Positions 41,964 to 50,731 of a DNA stretch of 64,000 nt are shown in pieces. Within the stretch, counting starts at the first letter, position 1; each line of letters begins with the position of its first letter. The position numbers and the translations under genes were made by a program. The notes under the pieces are model-generated. The model saw only the letters and a list, made by a program, of their open reading frames with translations, was not told where the DNA came from and made no database searches. The stretch comes from Burkholderia sp. IMCC1007 (GTDB taxonomy: Bacteria > Pseudomonadota > Gammaproteobacteria > Burkholderiales > Burkholderiaceae): assembly GCF_027257875.1 (NCBI RefSeq), contig NZ_JAPVQY010000019.1, forward strand, positions 53,998 through 117,997, written 5' to 3'.

Positions 41964-43421
41964 ATGAACAGCCAATCCCTCGATCTTGGCGGCACGGCGG
42001 GCAGACCCGCTTCCGCCCTGCCGGCTTCGGCCCGCGCGGAAGCCGAGCCGCCCACCGTTGCCGCCCGTGGCATCACGCTCGGCGAATTCATGGACGACCT
42101 GCCGGTCGGCGCATTGCACCGGTTCGTCGTGTGGGTGATCGGCGTCGGGCTATTCTTCGACATGTACGAGATCTTCCTCGTCAGCACGATCGGCACCGCG
42201 TTGCAGCACGAGTACGGACTGAGCCGGCAAAGCGCGGATTTCAAGCTGCTGCTGGCGTCGGCGTTCATCGGGATGTTCGTCGGCGCGTTCTGCCTGGGCA
42301 GCCTCGCCGACCGGATCGGCCGCCGCAAGGCGTTTCTGATCACGCTCGTCTGGTACAGCGCGTTCTCGCTGGTCGGCGCATTCTCGGTGAACGCCGACAT
42401 GCTGGTCGCATGCCGGTTCCTGACGGGCATCGGCGTCGGCGCGATCTATCCGGTCGCCGACAGCTTCCTGTCCGAAATCCTGCCGAAGGAAAAGCGCGGG
42501 CGGCTCGCCGCGTGGGCCTATACGACTTCCTACGTCGCGGTGCCGCTGGTCGGCTTTCTCGCGGTGTGGCTCAATCCATTGCATATCGCCGGCGTGGCCG
42601 GCTGGCGCATCATTCTCGCGATCGGCAGCCTCGGCGCCGTGTACGTGCTGCTGATCCAGCACCGGCTGCCGGAAAGCCCGCGCTGGCTGCTCGCGCAAGG
42701 CCGCACGGCGGAAGCACATGCCGCCGCGCGGCGCTTCGCGCAAAGCGCCGGCGTGCGCGCTCCCGAGCAGTTCGCCGAATCCGCCGAACCGCAGCGGCCG
42801 CTTCGCATCGGCGAGCGCATTGCGTTGCTGCGCCGTCAGCCGTACGGCAAGCGTTACCTGATGCTCGCGGTGTTCCACCTGTTCCAGGGCTTCGGCTATT
42901 ACGGGTTCGGCACGCTCGCGGGCACGGTCGTCAAGAGCCGCGGTTTCGACGTGACGGACAGCACGCTGTTCATCGCGCTGTCGTTCGTCGGTTATCCGAT
43001 CGGCTCGCTGCTGTCGATTCCGCTGCTGAACTGGATCGAGCGCCGCACGCTCGTGATCGTGTCGATCCTGTCGATCGCCGCATTCGGGCTGGGCTTCGCG
43101 TATTCGGGCAATACGGCGCTGATCGTCTGCTTCGGTTTCCTGACGACCTGCGCATCGAACGTGTTCAGCAACGCGTATCACGTGTACCAGGCCGAGATCT
43201 TCCCGGCACGCGTGCGCTCGACGGCGATCGGCAGCACGTATGCGCTGTCGCGCATCGTCAGCGGCGCGCTGCCGTTCATGCTGCTGCCGGTGCTCGCCGA
43301 TTACGGCGCGGGCGCGATGTTCGGCGTGATCTCGGTCGCGCTCGGCATCGTCGCGGTCACGCTGCGCGTGTTCGGGCCGCTGACCACGCGACGCAGCCAG
43401 GACGACATCAATCCGGTGTAA
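41964..43421 (+). CDS. MFS transporter of the sugar/aromatic-acid type
   Basis: A 485-residue transporter with a hydrophilic N-terminal segment of about 45 residues and 12 predicted helices. Motifs are FFDMYEIFLVSTIGTALQ in helix 1, GSLADRIGRRKAFL in loop 2-3, the central PESPRWLLAQGR typical of sugar-porter-like MFS, and AEIFPARVRSTAIG near helix 10. Cargo may be a sugar or an organic acid. It faces the LysR gene convergently (42 bases apart), and the HMG-CoA-lyase operon lies behind that. Uptake of the operon's substrate is the obvious idea, but unproven. Confidence 0.9.
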   Translation: MNSQSLDLGGTAGRPASALPASARAEAEPPTVAARGITLGEFMDDLPVGALHRFVVWVIGVGLFFDMYEIFLVSTIGTALQHEYGLSRQSADFKLLLASAFIGMFVGAFCLGSLADRIGRRKAFLITLVWYSAFSLVGAFSVNADMLVACRFLTGIGVGAIYPVADSFLSEILPKEKRGRLAAWAYTTSYVAVPLVGFLAVWLNPLHIAGVAGWRIILAIGSLGAVYVLLIQHRLPESPRWLLAQGRTAEAHAAARRFAQSAGVRAPEQFAESAEPQRPLRIGERIALLRRQPYGKRYLMLAVFHLFQGFGYYGFGTLAGTVVKSRGFDVTDSTLFIALSFVGYPIGSLLSIPLLNWIERRTLVIVSILSIAAFGLGFAYSGNTALIVCFGFLTTCASNVFSNAYHVYQAEIFPARVRSTAIGSTYALSRIVSGALPFMLLPVLADYGAGAMFGVISVALGIVAVTLRVFGPLTTRRSQDDINPV

Positions 43422-43462
43422 TGCGACACCCGGCGCGGCGCGTGCCGATGCATGCGTCGCGC

Positions 43463-44356
43463 TCAGCGCGCCGACATGAAATCGAACAGCTTCGCGATGT
43501 CGGTGGTCAGCACGGTGCCGGCCTTCACGCCGACCCACAGCGTGCGCGTCGCCCACGCATCGTCGAGCTTCACGACCCCGAGCCGCGCTGCGCGCTCGCG
43601 GGTGACCGCATCGCGCGGCAGCACGCCGATGCCGAGCCCGGCCTCGATCATCCGGCTCACGCCGTCGAAATTCGATACCTGGATGCGCAGCTTCAGCGAG
43701 CGCTCGACCGCGAACGCGGCGTCGGTCATCCGCGCGAGCAGCGAACTGCCGTCGCTCAGGCCGACGTAGTCTTCATCGAGCGTCTCCGCGAAGCGGATGC
43801 TGTCGTGCGCGGCGAAGCGATGCCCGCGCGGCACGAGCAGCACGAGTTCATCGCGCCGGTACAGCCGGCGTTCGATGCCCGGCGCCGGGACGTTGTCCGC
43901 GAACACGCCGAGATCGGCCTTGCCGGACGCGAGCGCGTCGACGATCTCGTGGCTCAGCCGCTCCTCGAGACTGACCTTGATGCCCGGGTTGTCGGTGAGG
44001 AACGCGGCGAGATCGGCGGGCAGGAACTGGACGATGGCCGACGTGTTGGTCCACACGTGGATGTGGCCGCGCACGCCGGCGACATAGTCGCTCATCTCGT
44101 GCGCCATCCGGTTGACCTGCTCGATCACCTTCGCCGCATGGTCGAGCAGCGCGCGGCCGGCGGGCGTCAGTTCGACGCCGCGCGCATGCCGGACGAACAG
44201 CGCACTGCCCGTCACGCTTTCGAGCTCCGCAATGCGCTTGCTGACCGCGGACAGCGTGAGCTGGCCATGCTCGGCCGCCTTGGTCAGGCTGCCGTGCTCG
44301 GCGACGAGCGCGAACACGCGCAGCGACTGCAGATCGAAATGAAGCGGGTTCACCAT
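43463..44356 (-). CDS. LysR-family transcriptional regulator
   Basis: A 297-residue regulator that begins MVNPLHFDLQSLRVFALVAE. The HTH continues with GSLTKAAEHGQLTLSAVSKR, and the effector domain follows from about residue 90 (VRGHIHVWTNTSAIVQFLPA). It lies at the 3' end of the hydrolase-VOC-lyase-CoA-transferase series on the same strand, 64 bases after the hydrolase, and is convergent with the MFS gene. It is therefore probably the regulator of this catabolic group. Confidence 0.9.
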   Translation of the reverse strand: MVNPLHFDLQSLRVFALVAEHGSLTKAAEHGQLTLSAVSKRIAELESVTGSALFVRHARGVELTPAGRALLDHAAKVIEQVNRMAHEMSDYVAGVRGHIHVWTNTSAIVQFLPADLAAFLTDNPGIKVSLEERLSHEIVDALASGKADLGVFADNVPAPGIERRLYRRDELVLLVPRGHRFAAHDSIRFAETLDEDYVGLSDGSSLLARMTDAAFAVERSLKLRIQVSNFDGVSRMIEAGLGIGVLPRDAVTRERAARLGVVKLDDAWATRTLWVGVKAGTVLTTDIAKLFDFMSAR

Positions 44357-44420
44357 GTCGTGGATCCTGGGGAAAAGCCGTGCGGCGCGCGCGGTCAGCG
44401 CCGGCTCGGCCTGATGCCGA

Positions 44421-45284
44421 TCATACGCGCGGCCGTGCGGGCGTGAAACGGCCCGGTCGGCGCGACGTCAGCGCGTGCAATGCCGCGAGCATCGCGCCGT
44501 CCGGCTTCGCGAGATCGTCGAGCACCGAGAAATGCTGCATGCCGGGCAACCATGCGCGCGCAACGCGTTCGCCGGCTGCTTCGCACGCGTCGGCGTATTC
44601 GTGCGCTTGCCGCACGAGCTCCGGCAGCTCGGCCGCGCCGACCGCGACGACGGTCGGCGCGCCGGGACCGACATGGTGCAGCGGGCTGTAGGCCGCGATC
44701 TCGTGCGCGGTGAGTTGCAGCTTGTCGTCGAGCACGCACAGCGAGATCGGTTCGAGATCGACGAGCGGGCTGATCGCGAGCGCCGACACGACGGCCGGAT
44801 GCGCGCGATGCACGGCCGTCAGGTGGCCGCCGGCCGAGTGCCCGCTCAGATGGAGCGGCCTGCCGGCGGTGCCGATGCCGTCCGGATCGGCCGCGAGATG
44901 ATCGAGCAACGCGCCGATCTCGGCGACGATGCCGGTCATCGATGCGGCCGGCGCGAGCGTGTATTCGGCGAGCACCACGTCGAAGCCGCGCGCGAGCGGC
45001 CCGGCCGCGGCGTACGCGAAATCCTCTTTCGCGCAGTGTTGCCAGTAGCCGCCGTGAATGAACACGAACAGCGGTGCGTCGGGCCGGCCGCAGCGCAGCC
45101 AGTCGAAGCGCTGCGCGGCACGCGGGCCGTAACGCAGATCGCGGCTGCCGGGTGTCGCGTCGTACAGCGCCGCGCTGCGCGCCTGGCAGGACGCGAGCAC
45201 CGCCGGGAAATCGGCAATCGCCTTCGTGTTCAGATAGGCGGCGTCGAGTGCCGCGCGGTCCATGCCGCGATAGAGGATCGTCAT
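44421..45284 (-). CDS. Alpha/beta hydrolase, kynurenine-formamidase-like
   Basis: A 287-residue alpha/beta hydrolase. The motif [15 protein letters not shown] is the HGGYW oxyanion signature of arylformamidase-type hydrolases, and the nucleophile elbow is SGHSAGGHL. The late His is in [11 protein letters not shown]. These enzymes cleave formamides, esters or thioesters of small acids. ATG 45284 begins [10 protein letters not shown]; longer starts add Ala/Arg-rich non-coding sequence. Between this gene and the VOC gene are 232 bases, so it may be transcribed on its own or through a long spacer. Confidence 0.85.
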   Translation of the reverse strand: MTILYRGMDRAALDAAYLNTKAIADFPAVLASCQARSAALYDATPGSRDLRYGPRAAQRFDWLRCGRPDAPLFVFIHGGYWQHCAKEDFAYAAAGPLARGFDVVLAEYTLAPAASMTGIVAEIGALLDHLAADPDGIGTAGRPLHLSGHSAGGHLTAVHRAHPAVVSALAISPLVDLEPISLCVLDDKLQLTAHEIAAYSPLHHVGPGAPTVVAVGAAELPELVRQAHEYADACEAAGERVARAWLPGMQHFSVLDDLAKPDGAMLAALHALTSRRPGRFTPARPRV

Positions 45285-45516
45285 TCGGGAAGCACCTGGT
45301 CGGATTGCGGAGGCGCGGGCCCTGCGCGGTGCCCGCTGCGAACGCGGCGCACGGGCCGCCGTCGCCGCATTATCCGCAGCGCGGGCGGGCCCGGCTATCC
45401 GGAATCGGCGAGCGGTGCGCGCGTGTCCGCTTTCGGCGAAGGACTGCGGCGCAGCGTGCCGCGCGTTGCATGGCCGCGTGGGCACGCACGGTGAAGGGGC
45501 GCGCCGCCCTGCTCCG

Positions 45517-45900
45517 TCAGATCGGCTCCGAGATCTCGATCAGGTTCAGGTCGGGGTCGCGCACGTACACCGAGCGGATCTTCTGCGTCGCACCGGTGCG
45601 CTCGACGGGCCCTTCGACGATCGGCCATTCGACGCGCCGCAGATGCGCGATCACGTCGTCGAGCGGCACCGACGCGATGAAGCACAGGTCGAGCGCACCC
45701 GGCACCGGCACGTGCGCCTTCGGCTCGAATTCCGCGCCGCGCACGTGCAGGTTGATCTTCTGATTGCCGAAACGGAACGCGAGCCGCCCGGCGCCGAAGG
45801 TTTCGAGCTGCATCTGCAGCACCTCGGTGTAGAAGTGCCTGGTCCGTTCCGGATCGACGCAGGTCAGCACGAGGTGGTCGAGGTGGTCAATCAGCGCCAT
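45517..45900 (-). CDS. VOC-family (glyoxalase-like) protein
   Basis: A 127-residue single VOC domain. The starting [20 protein letters not shown] contains the first metal-ligand His, and [16 protein letters not shown] at the end carries the terminal Glu. Length and pattern are those of the fosfomycin-resistance or glyoxalase I-like group. In this setting it may isomerise or epimerise an intermediate, since methylmalonyl-CoA epimerase is a VOC protein, but substrate is not shown. It starts 15 bases after the HMG-CoA lyase gene in the same operon. Confidence 0.9.
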   Translation of the reverse strand: MALIDHLDHLVLTCVDPERTRHFYTEVLQMQLETFGAGRLAFRFGNQKINLHVRGAEFEPKAHVPVPGALDLCFIASVPLDDVIAHLRRVEWPIVEGPVERTGATQKIRSVYVRDPDLNLIEISEPI

Positions 45901-45915
45901 GTGATTCGCTCCCGT

Positions 45916-46878
45916 TCATGAGAAAGCCCGCTGCGCCGGCATGTCGCCGGCTTCGGCGCGCGGCGCCGGATGAAGGTCCGCGCGCCGCCCGGCCTTCAGG
46001 ATCTGGCTCGGCACGTCGTGCCCGATCAGCGCGGGCAGCCGCGCGGCCGCGGCAAGCACGGCCGCGAGATCGATGCCGGTATCGTAGCCGTCGAGCGCGA
46101 GCATGTGCACGAGCTCTTCGGTGCACGCGTTGCCGGTCGCGCCCGGCGCGTACGGGCATCCGCCGAGCCCGCCGAGCGACGCGTCGAAGCGGTCGATGCC
46201 CGCGTCGAGCGCGGCGAGCGTGTTGGCGAGCGCCATCCCGCGCGTGTTGTGAAAGTGCAGCGTGAGTTGCAGTGCGCCGAAGCGCTCGCGTGCGCGTTCG
46301 CCGAGATCGCGCACCTGCGACGGAAACGCCATGCCGGTCGTGTCGCACAGCGTGAAGCCGTGCACGCCGAGATCCGCGAACCGCTGCATCCACGCGAGCA
46401 CGGTTTCGGCGCGCACGTCGCCCTCCATCGGGCAGCCCATCGCGGTCGACAGCGACACGTTGATCGCGACGCCCGTGCCGCGCACCGCGTCGATCACGTC
46501 GCGCAGCTGCGAGAACGACTGCTCGCGGGTCATCCGCAGGTTCGCGCGATTGTGGCTCTCGCTCATCGACATCACGAGGTTCACTTCGTCGACGCCGCAC
46601 GACAGCGCGCGCTCCGCGCCGCGCACGTTCGGCACGAGCACCGTATAGACGACGCCCGGCGCGCGCACGATGCCGTGCATCACGGCCTCGGCATCGCGCA
46701 GCGCGGGAATCGCCTTCGGCGACGTGAACGACGTGACTTCGATCTTCGCGTAGCCGCATGCGCTCAGCGCATCGACGAGCGCGATCTTGTCGTCGGTGTC
46801 GACGAAGGCAGCTTCGTTCTGGAAACCGTCGCGCGTCGCGACTTCGTGGATGTAGAGTCGTTTGGGTCGTGTGCTCAT
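45916..46878 (-). CDS. Hydroxymethylglutaryl-CoA lyase family enzyme
   Basis: A 320-residue TIM-barrel lyase. It has the HMGL landmarks: EVATRDGFQNE (R15 and D16 at the active site), ITSFTSPKAIPAL-like VTSFTSPKAIPALRD, GCPMEGDV, the FTLCDTTGMAFPSQV strand, FHNTRG with a metal-ligand His, and the cysteine loop GGLGGCPYAPGATGN. It cleaves 3-hydroxy-3-methylglutaryl-CoA or a homologue to acetyl-CoA and a keto acid. The start is ATG 46878. It sits 19 bases after the CoA-transferase gene, which suggests that the transferase makes its CoA-thioester substrate. Confidence 0.95.
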   Translation of the reverse strand: MSTRPKRLYIHEVATRDGFQNEAAFVDTDDKIALVDALSACGYAKIEVTSFTSPKAIPALRDAEAVMHGIVRAPGVVYTVLVPNVRGAERALSCGVDEVNLVMSMSESHNRANLRMTREQSFSQLRDVIDAVRGTGVAINVSLSTAMGCPMEGDVRAETVLAWMQRFADLGVHGFTLCDTTGMAFPSQVRDLGERARERFGALQLTLHFHNTRGMALANTLAALDAGIDRFDASLGGLGGCPYAPGATGNACTEELVHMLALDGYDTGIDLAAVLAAAARLPALIGHDVPSQILKAGRRADLHPAPRAEAGDMPAQRAFS

Positions 46879-46897
46879 GTCGTCGCTCCGGGTCCGT

Positions 46898-48088
46898 TCA
46901 GATCACGCCGCGCGCGCGCCAGTCGTCGCGCGTCGCGGCATCGATGCCGATCGATTCGAGTACCGCATCGGTATGCGCGCCGAGCGCGGGCGCCGCACGC
47001 TCGATGTGTCCCGGCGTCGCGCCCAGTTTCGGCACGATGCCCGGCACGAGCACCGGCGTGCCGTCGGGCAACGCGGCGTCGACGATCATGTCGCGTGCGC
47101 GGTAGTGCGGGTCGGCCGCGATGTCGGCGACGTCGTAGATGCGCCCGGACGGAATGCGCGCTTCGTTCAGCGCGGCGAGCACGTCGTCGAGATCATGTTG
47201 CGCACTCCATGCACCGATCGCCGCGTCGATCCGCGCGACCTGCGCGACGCGCCCGTCGTTGTGCGCGAGCGCCGGATCGTTGCCGAGATCGGGGCGCGCG
47301 ATCAGCTCCATCAGCCGCCGGAAGATGCTGTCGCCGTTGCCGGCGATCAGCGCGTACTTGCCGTCGCGGCACCGGTACGCGTTGGTCGGGGCGATGCCGG
47401 GCAGGCTGCTGCCGGCCGCCTCGCGCACCGCGCCGAACGCCGAGTATTCGGGCAGCAGGCTTTCCATCATGTTGAAGACCGACTCGTACAGCGCGACGTC
47501 GACGACCTGCCCGTTGCCGCCCTGCTGTTCCCGATGCCGCAGCGCGAGCAGCACGCCGATCACGCCATGCAGCGCCGACAGCGAATCGCCGAGCGACACG
47601 CCCACGCGCACCGGCGTGCGGCCGGGTTCGCCGGTCAGATGCCGCAGCCCGCCCATCGCTTCGGCGATCACGCCGAAACCGGGCCGGTCGCGGTACGGGC
47701 CGGTTTGCCCGAAGCCGGACACGCGCAGCATCACGAGCCCCGGGTTGATGCCGGACAGCGTGTCCCAGCCGAGCCCCCAGCCTTCGAGCGTGCCTGGCCG
47801 GAAGTTCTCGATCAGCACGTCGGTTTCGGCGACGAGGCGGCGCACGACCTCTTGCCCTTCGGCGGTGCGCAGGTCGAGTGCGAGCGAGCGCTTGTTGCGC
47901 GATTGCGCGGCCCACCATACCGACGTGCCTTCATGCAGCAGCCGCCATTTGCGCAGCGGGTCGCCGACGCCGGGCGGCTCGACCTTGATCACGTCCGCGC
48001 CGAATTCCGCGAGCATCCGGCCCGCGAACGGGCCGGCGATCAGTTGGCCGAGTTCCAGCACGCGGATGCCGTCCAGGGGTCTCGTCAT
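46898..48088 (-). CDS. CaiB/BaiF (family III) CoA-transferase
   Basis: A 396-residue CoA-transferase. The start LDGIRVLELGQLIAGPFAGR, the VIKVEPPGVGDPLR strand and the ENFRPGTLEGWGL segment are typical. The catalytic Asp that forms the acyl anhydride is D168 (GVSLGDSLSALHG). Such enzymes move CoA from succinyl-CoA or another thioester to a carboxylic acid; the human relative SUGCT acts on glutarate and HMG. It is the first gene of the operon with HMG-CoA lyase and the VOC protein. The start is ATG 48088. A hairpin element lies 84 bases upstream. Confidence 0.95.
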   Translation of the reverse strand: MTRPLDGIRVLELGQLIAGPFAGRMLAEFGADVIKVEPPGVGDPLRKWRLLHEGTSVWWAAQSRNKRSLALDLRTAEGQEVVRRLVAETDVLIENFRPGTLEGWGLGWDTLSGINPGLVMLRVSGFGQTGPYRDRPGFGVIAEAMGGLRHLTGEPGRTPVRVGVSLGDSLSALHGVIGVLLALRHREQQGGNGQVVDVALYESVFNMMESLLPEYSAFGAVREAAGSSLPGIAPTNAYRCRDGKYALIAGNGDSIFRRLMELIARPDLGNDPALAHNDGRVAQVARIDAAIGAWSAQHDLDDVLAALNEARIPSGRIYDVADIAADPHYRARDMIVDAALPDGTPVLVPGIVPKLGATPGHIERAAPALGAHTDAVLESIGIDAATRDDWRARGVI

Positions 48089-48171
48089 GACTGTCTCCGA
48101 TGAAATCGTGTTGTCGATGAAGGCGATCATGACGGCGTTCGCACCCGGCGAAAATCGATCGATGCTCAAGC

Positions 48172-48246
48172 AGCCTTTCCTGAGCGGAAAGGCTCGCGGG
48201 CGAGAGACTGCGACGTACGCTGCGCGGGCCTTTCCATTCGGGAAAG
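48172..48246. repeat. Two hairpins in the divergent promoter region
   Basis: AGCCTTTCC at 48172-48180 and GGAAAGGCT at 48186-48194 form a perfect nine-base stem with a five-base loop. A second unit, CTTTCC/GGAAAG at 48230-48246, follows. The first is related to the third unit of the cluster at 41753-41771 and is also preceded by an ATGCT(C/T)AAG-like word. The location is between the CoA-transferase and hydroxyacid dehydrogenase genes (252 bases apart). Function may be regulatory or that of a dispersed intergenic repeat. Confidence 0.65.
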
Positions 48247-48340
48247 CGCACTCGCGCAACGGTCAAGCCGAGCCGCGCGCGCCGTGGGCAGAATCGTTGC
48301 CGTTGCGCGCCCGCCGGGCGCCCCGTCAGCGAGGCCCGCC

Positions 48341-49306
48341 ATGTTTTCCAGTTCTTGTCCCGCGCAGATCGTGTTTCTCGATGGCGCGACGCTGTCGCCG
48401 CAGACCGTGCTGCAGCCGTTCCCGTTTCCGCACGCATTTCGTACGTTCGAACGCACCGCCGAGAGCGAGGTGGCGGAACGTATCGGCGACGCGGACATCG
48501 TCGTCACCAACAAGGTCCGGCTCGACGCGGCGGCGCTCGCCGATGCACCGCGCCTGAAGATGATCGCGATCGCGGCCACCGGCACCGACATCGTCGATCT
48601 GGACGCATGCGCGGCGCGCGGCATCGTCGTCAGCAACATTCGCGGCTATGCGGTGCGCACCGTGCCCGAGCACACGTTCGCGCTGATGTTCGCGCTGCGC
48701 CGCAGCCTCGTCGCGTATCGCGACGCGGTGCGGGCGGGACGCTGGCTCGACAGCGGACAGTTCTGCTTCTTCGATCACCCGATCCGCGACCTGGCCGGGT
48801 CGACGCTCGGGATCGTCGGCGACGGCGTGCTCGGCCGCGCGGTGGCCGGCATCGCACGCGCGCTCGACATGCGCGTGCGGTTCGCCGCGTACGGCGACGC
48901 TCGGGGACACGACCACGTGCCGCTCGACGCGCTGCTGCACGACAGCGACGTGATCACGCTGCACTGCCCGCTCACGCCGGCCACGCGACACCTGATCGAC
49001 GCGCGCGCGTTCGCCCGGATGGCGCGCCGCCCGTTGCTGATCAATACCGCGCGCGGCGGACTCGTGGACGAAGGCGCGCTGGTCGACGCGCTGCGGTCGG
49101 GGCAGATTTCGGGGGCGGGGTTCGACGTGGTCACGCAGGAGCCGCTGCCGCCCGCGCATCCGTTTCACGCGATCCTGTCGCATCCGGCCTTCATCCTGAC
49201 GCCGCATGTCGGATGGGCGAGCGACGAGGCGATGCAGGCGCTGGCCGACCAGCTCGTCGACAACGTCGCCGCCTTTGCGGCGGGGGAGCCGCGCAACGTC
49301 GTGTGA
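48341..49306 (+). CDS. D-2-hydroxyacid dehydrogenase (glycerate/hydroxypyruvate type)
   Basis: A 321-residue NAD(P)-dependent enzyme of the D-isomer-specific 2-hydroxyacid dehydrogenase family. The NAD motif is GIVGDGVLGRAV (the second Gly of the usual GxGxxG is kept as GDG). The catalytic Arg is in INTARGGLVDE, the Glu in TQEPLPP, and the His in TPHVGWAS. This set matches glycerate dehydrogenase/hydroxypyruvate reductase most closely. ATG 48341 is the first codon after a spacer of 252 bases from the divergent CoA-transferase gene. A role in the same pathway is possible but not shown. Confidence 0.9.
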   Translation: MFSSSCPAQIVFLDGATLSPQTVLQPFPFPHAFRTFERTAESEVAERIGDADIVVTNKVRLDAAALADAPRLKMIAIAATGTDIVDLDACAARGIVVSNIRGYAVRTVPEHTFALMFALRRSLVAYRDAVRAGRWLDSGQFCFFDHPIRDLAGSTLGIVGDGVLGRAVAGIARALDMRVRFAAYGDARGHDHVPLDALLHDSDVITLHCPLTPATRHLIDARAFARMARRPLLINTARGGLVDEGALVDALRSGQISGAGFDVVTQEPLPPAHPFHAILSHPAFILTPHVGWASDEAMQALADQLVDNVAAFAAGEPRNVV

Positions 49307-49368
49307 TGCGTCGGCAAGCGGCGGTCGTTTCGATTTCGAGCGCGTATTTCGACCGCGCAAAACAGAAC

Positions 49369-49397
49369 GGCCCCGCTCGATTGCTCGAAGCGGGGCC
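49369..49397 (-). terminator. Hairpin terminator, best read on the minus strand
   Basis: GGCCCCGCT (49369-49377) and AGCGGGGCC (49389-49397) form a nine-base GC stem. On the minus strand it is followed by GTTCTGTTTT, which is a fair T run, so it should end transcription of the small gene at 49570-49782. On the plus strand it lies 62 bases past the dehydrogenase stop, and a T run is lacking. Confidence 0.65.
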
Positions 49398-49569
49398 GGC
49401 TGGATTCGGGGTTGCGGATGCCGACGACTCGGCGCATCAATTCAGCGCTCGTGCATCCGGACGATCTTGCGACCGGTTTGCGGATTCTCCGCGCGCGCTG
49501 TGTGCACGAACGCCGGCAGCCACAGCGGCCGGGCGGGCGTGAAACCTGAAACGGAGGTCGACGCGCGTA

Positions 49570-49782
49570 TCAGTACGCGGACATCTCGACGCAGGGATCG
49601 ACCTTCGACGGCGAGCAGATCGCCGAATACTTGGCGCTTTCGCGCATCAGCGCTTCGCCTTCGTGCAGCGCGATCTTGATCTCGGGGTGACGCTCGTACG
49701 CGAGGAATGCGGAGCACACGACCGCGGACATCACGATCAGGGAAAACACAAATTTTTCAAGGGATTGGAAACGTTCGGGCAT
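49570..49782 (-). CDS. Small single-helix membrane protein, 70 residues
   Basis: A 70-residue protein with one N-terminal transmembrane helix (KFVFSLIVMSAVVCSAFLAY, residues 10-29) and a hydrophilic C-terminal domain holding two Cys (AICSPSKVDPC). AGAAAGG lies seven bases before the ATG at 49782, and a terminator follows, so it looks like a real monocistronic gene. No family was recognised. The C-terminal half probably faces the periplasm, where the two Cys could pair. Confidence 0.7.
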   Translation of the reverse strand: MPERFQSLEKFVFSLIVMSAVVCSAFLAYERHPEIKIALHEGEALMRESAKYSAICSPSKVDPCVEMSAY

Positions 49783-50077
49783 GGTTCGACCTTTCTTCTA
49801 GCCCGGCGATTATATCTCGAATTAAGGGTTTTCCCTATATCTCGGCCTGGATATTGAAAATAGGTCTGATGGATGACGGGCTGGCATTCGCGCCCTTTTT
49901 CGCTGATCGGCGTCGGGACCGACTGTCGCGCAACGCGATTGCCGCGTGCGCAAGCCGCGCCGGCGGCGGCCATCGTCGTCGCCGGCTTGCGGTCGGCAGA
50001 AGGCGCGAAACGGCCCGCATCGATGCGCGCGGCCTTACCTGGACGGAAAAACGACGGCGAAGATCGTCGCGGCCGCG

Positions 50078-50515
50078 TTACCGCGGCGCCGACGCGGCGC
50101 TGCCCGCATTACCCGGCCATGCCTTGCCGATCCTGTCGATCATCGACTTGGCGGCGCCCGTCGCGATGGCCGCATCGACGCCCGAGGTCTGCCACGAACC
50201 GTCGGCGGCCTGCACGAACGTGAGGTTCGCGCGCGACGGCGAGTAGTCAGTATTGCGCCACGTGACCACGACGTCGCACGTATAGGTGCGCTCGCCGACC
50301 TTCCTGCAGTCGCCGTCGGGTTTCGCCGAGACCACGTCGGCGGATACGGGCAGCGGCTGGCCGAACAGCGCGTTCAGGCCGCCGTGGTTTTCCGCTTCGA
50401 GCGCACGGCGCACCGCGGCGTCGACGTCGGTCGATCCAGGGCCGTCGTGGAGCAGGTTGCAGGCGGCAAGCAGCGAGGTCGCACAGCCGAGCGTCAGCAG
50501 TGTTTGAAACTTCAT
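50078..50515 (-). CDS. Putative lipoprotein
   Basis: A 145-residue exported lipoprotein. The signal MKFQTLLTLGCATSLLAAC ends in a lipobox (LLAAC), so C19 would be acylated. The mature part has a small alpha/beta domain with DCRKVGERTYTCDVVVTWRN, in which two Cys may form a disulfide. The pattern resembles NTF2-like/DUF4878-type lipoproteins. It ends in a Gly/Ala/Ser tail. The 295 bases downstream (49783-50077) hold no gene. Function unknown. Confidence 0.75.
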   Translation of the reverse strand: MKFQTLLTLGCATSLLAACNLLHDGPGSTDVDAAVRRALEAENHGGLNALFGQPLPVSADVVSAKPDGDCRKVGERTYTCDVVVTWRNTDYSPSRANLTFVQAADGSWQTSGVDAAIATGAAKSMIDRIGKAWPGNAGSAASAPR

Positions 50516-50731
50516 GGATATCCGTGCATCGAGTGAACGTCGGGCGGCATGCGGCGATGTGCGATGAACGCAACGCGTGGCCGGTACGCCGCGTAGTCTG
50601 CAACGTCCGCGTGTCGTTCGCGGTATCCATTTGTAACCAATTGCACGGCTACGTGCGGGCAAAACCGGCGCGGCGCGCGGCGCAACGCAACCGCGCCGCC
50701 GCCCTGCTGCTGCCGCCGCTTTCGTTCGCGC

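Noticed and set aside
49783..50077. Possible RNA element or short gene between the small membrane protein and the lipoprotein
   Set aside because: There is an AT-richer stretch near 49810-49860 that probably holds the small gene's promoter, but no stable structure or coding pattern was convincing.
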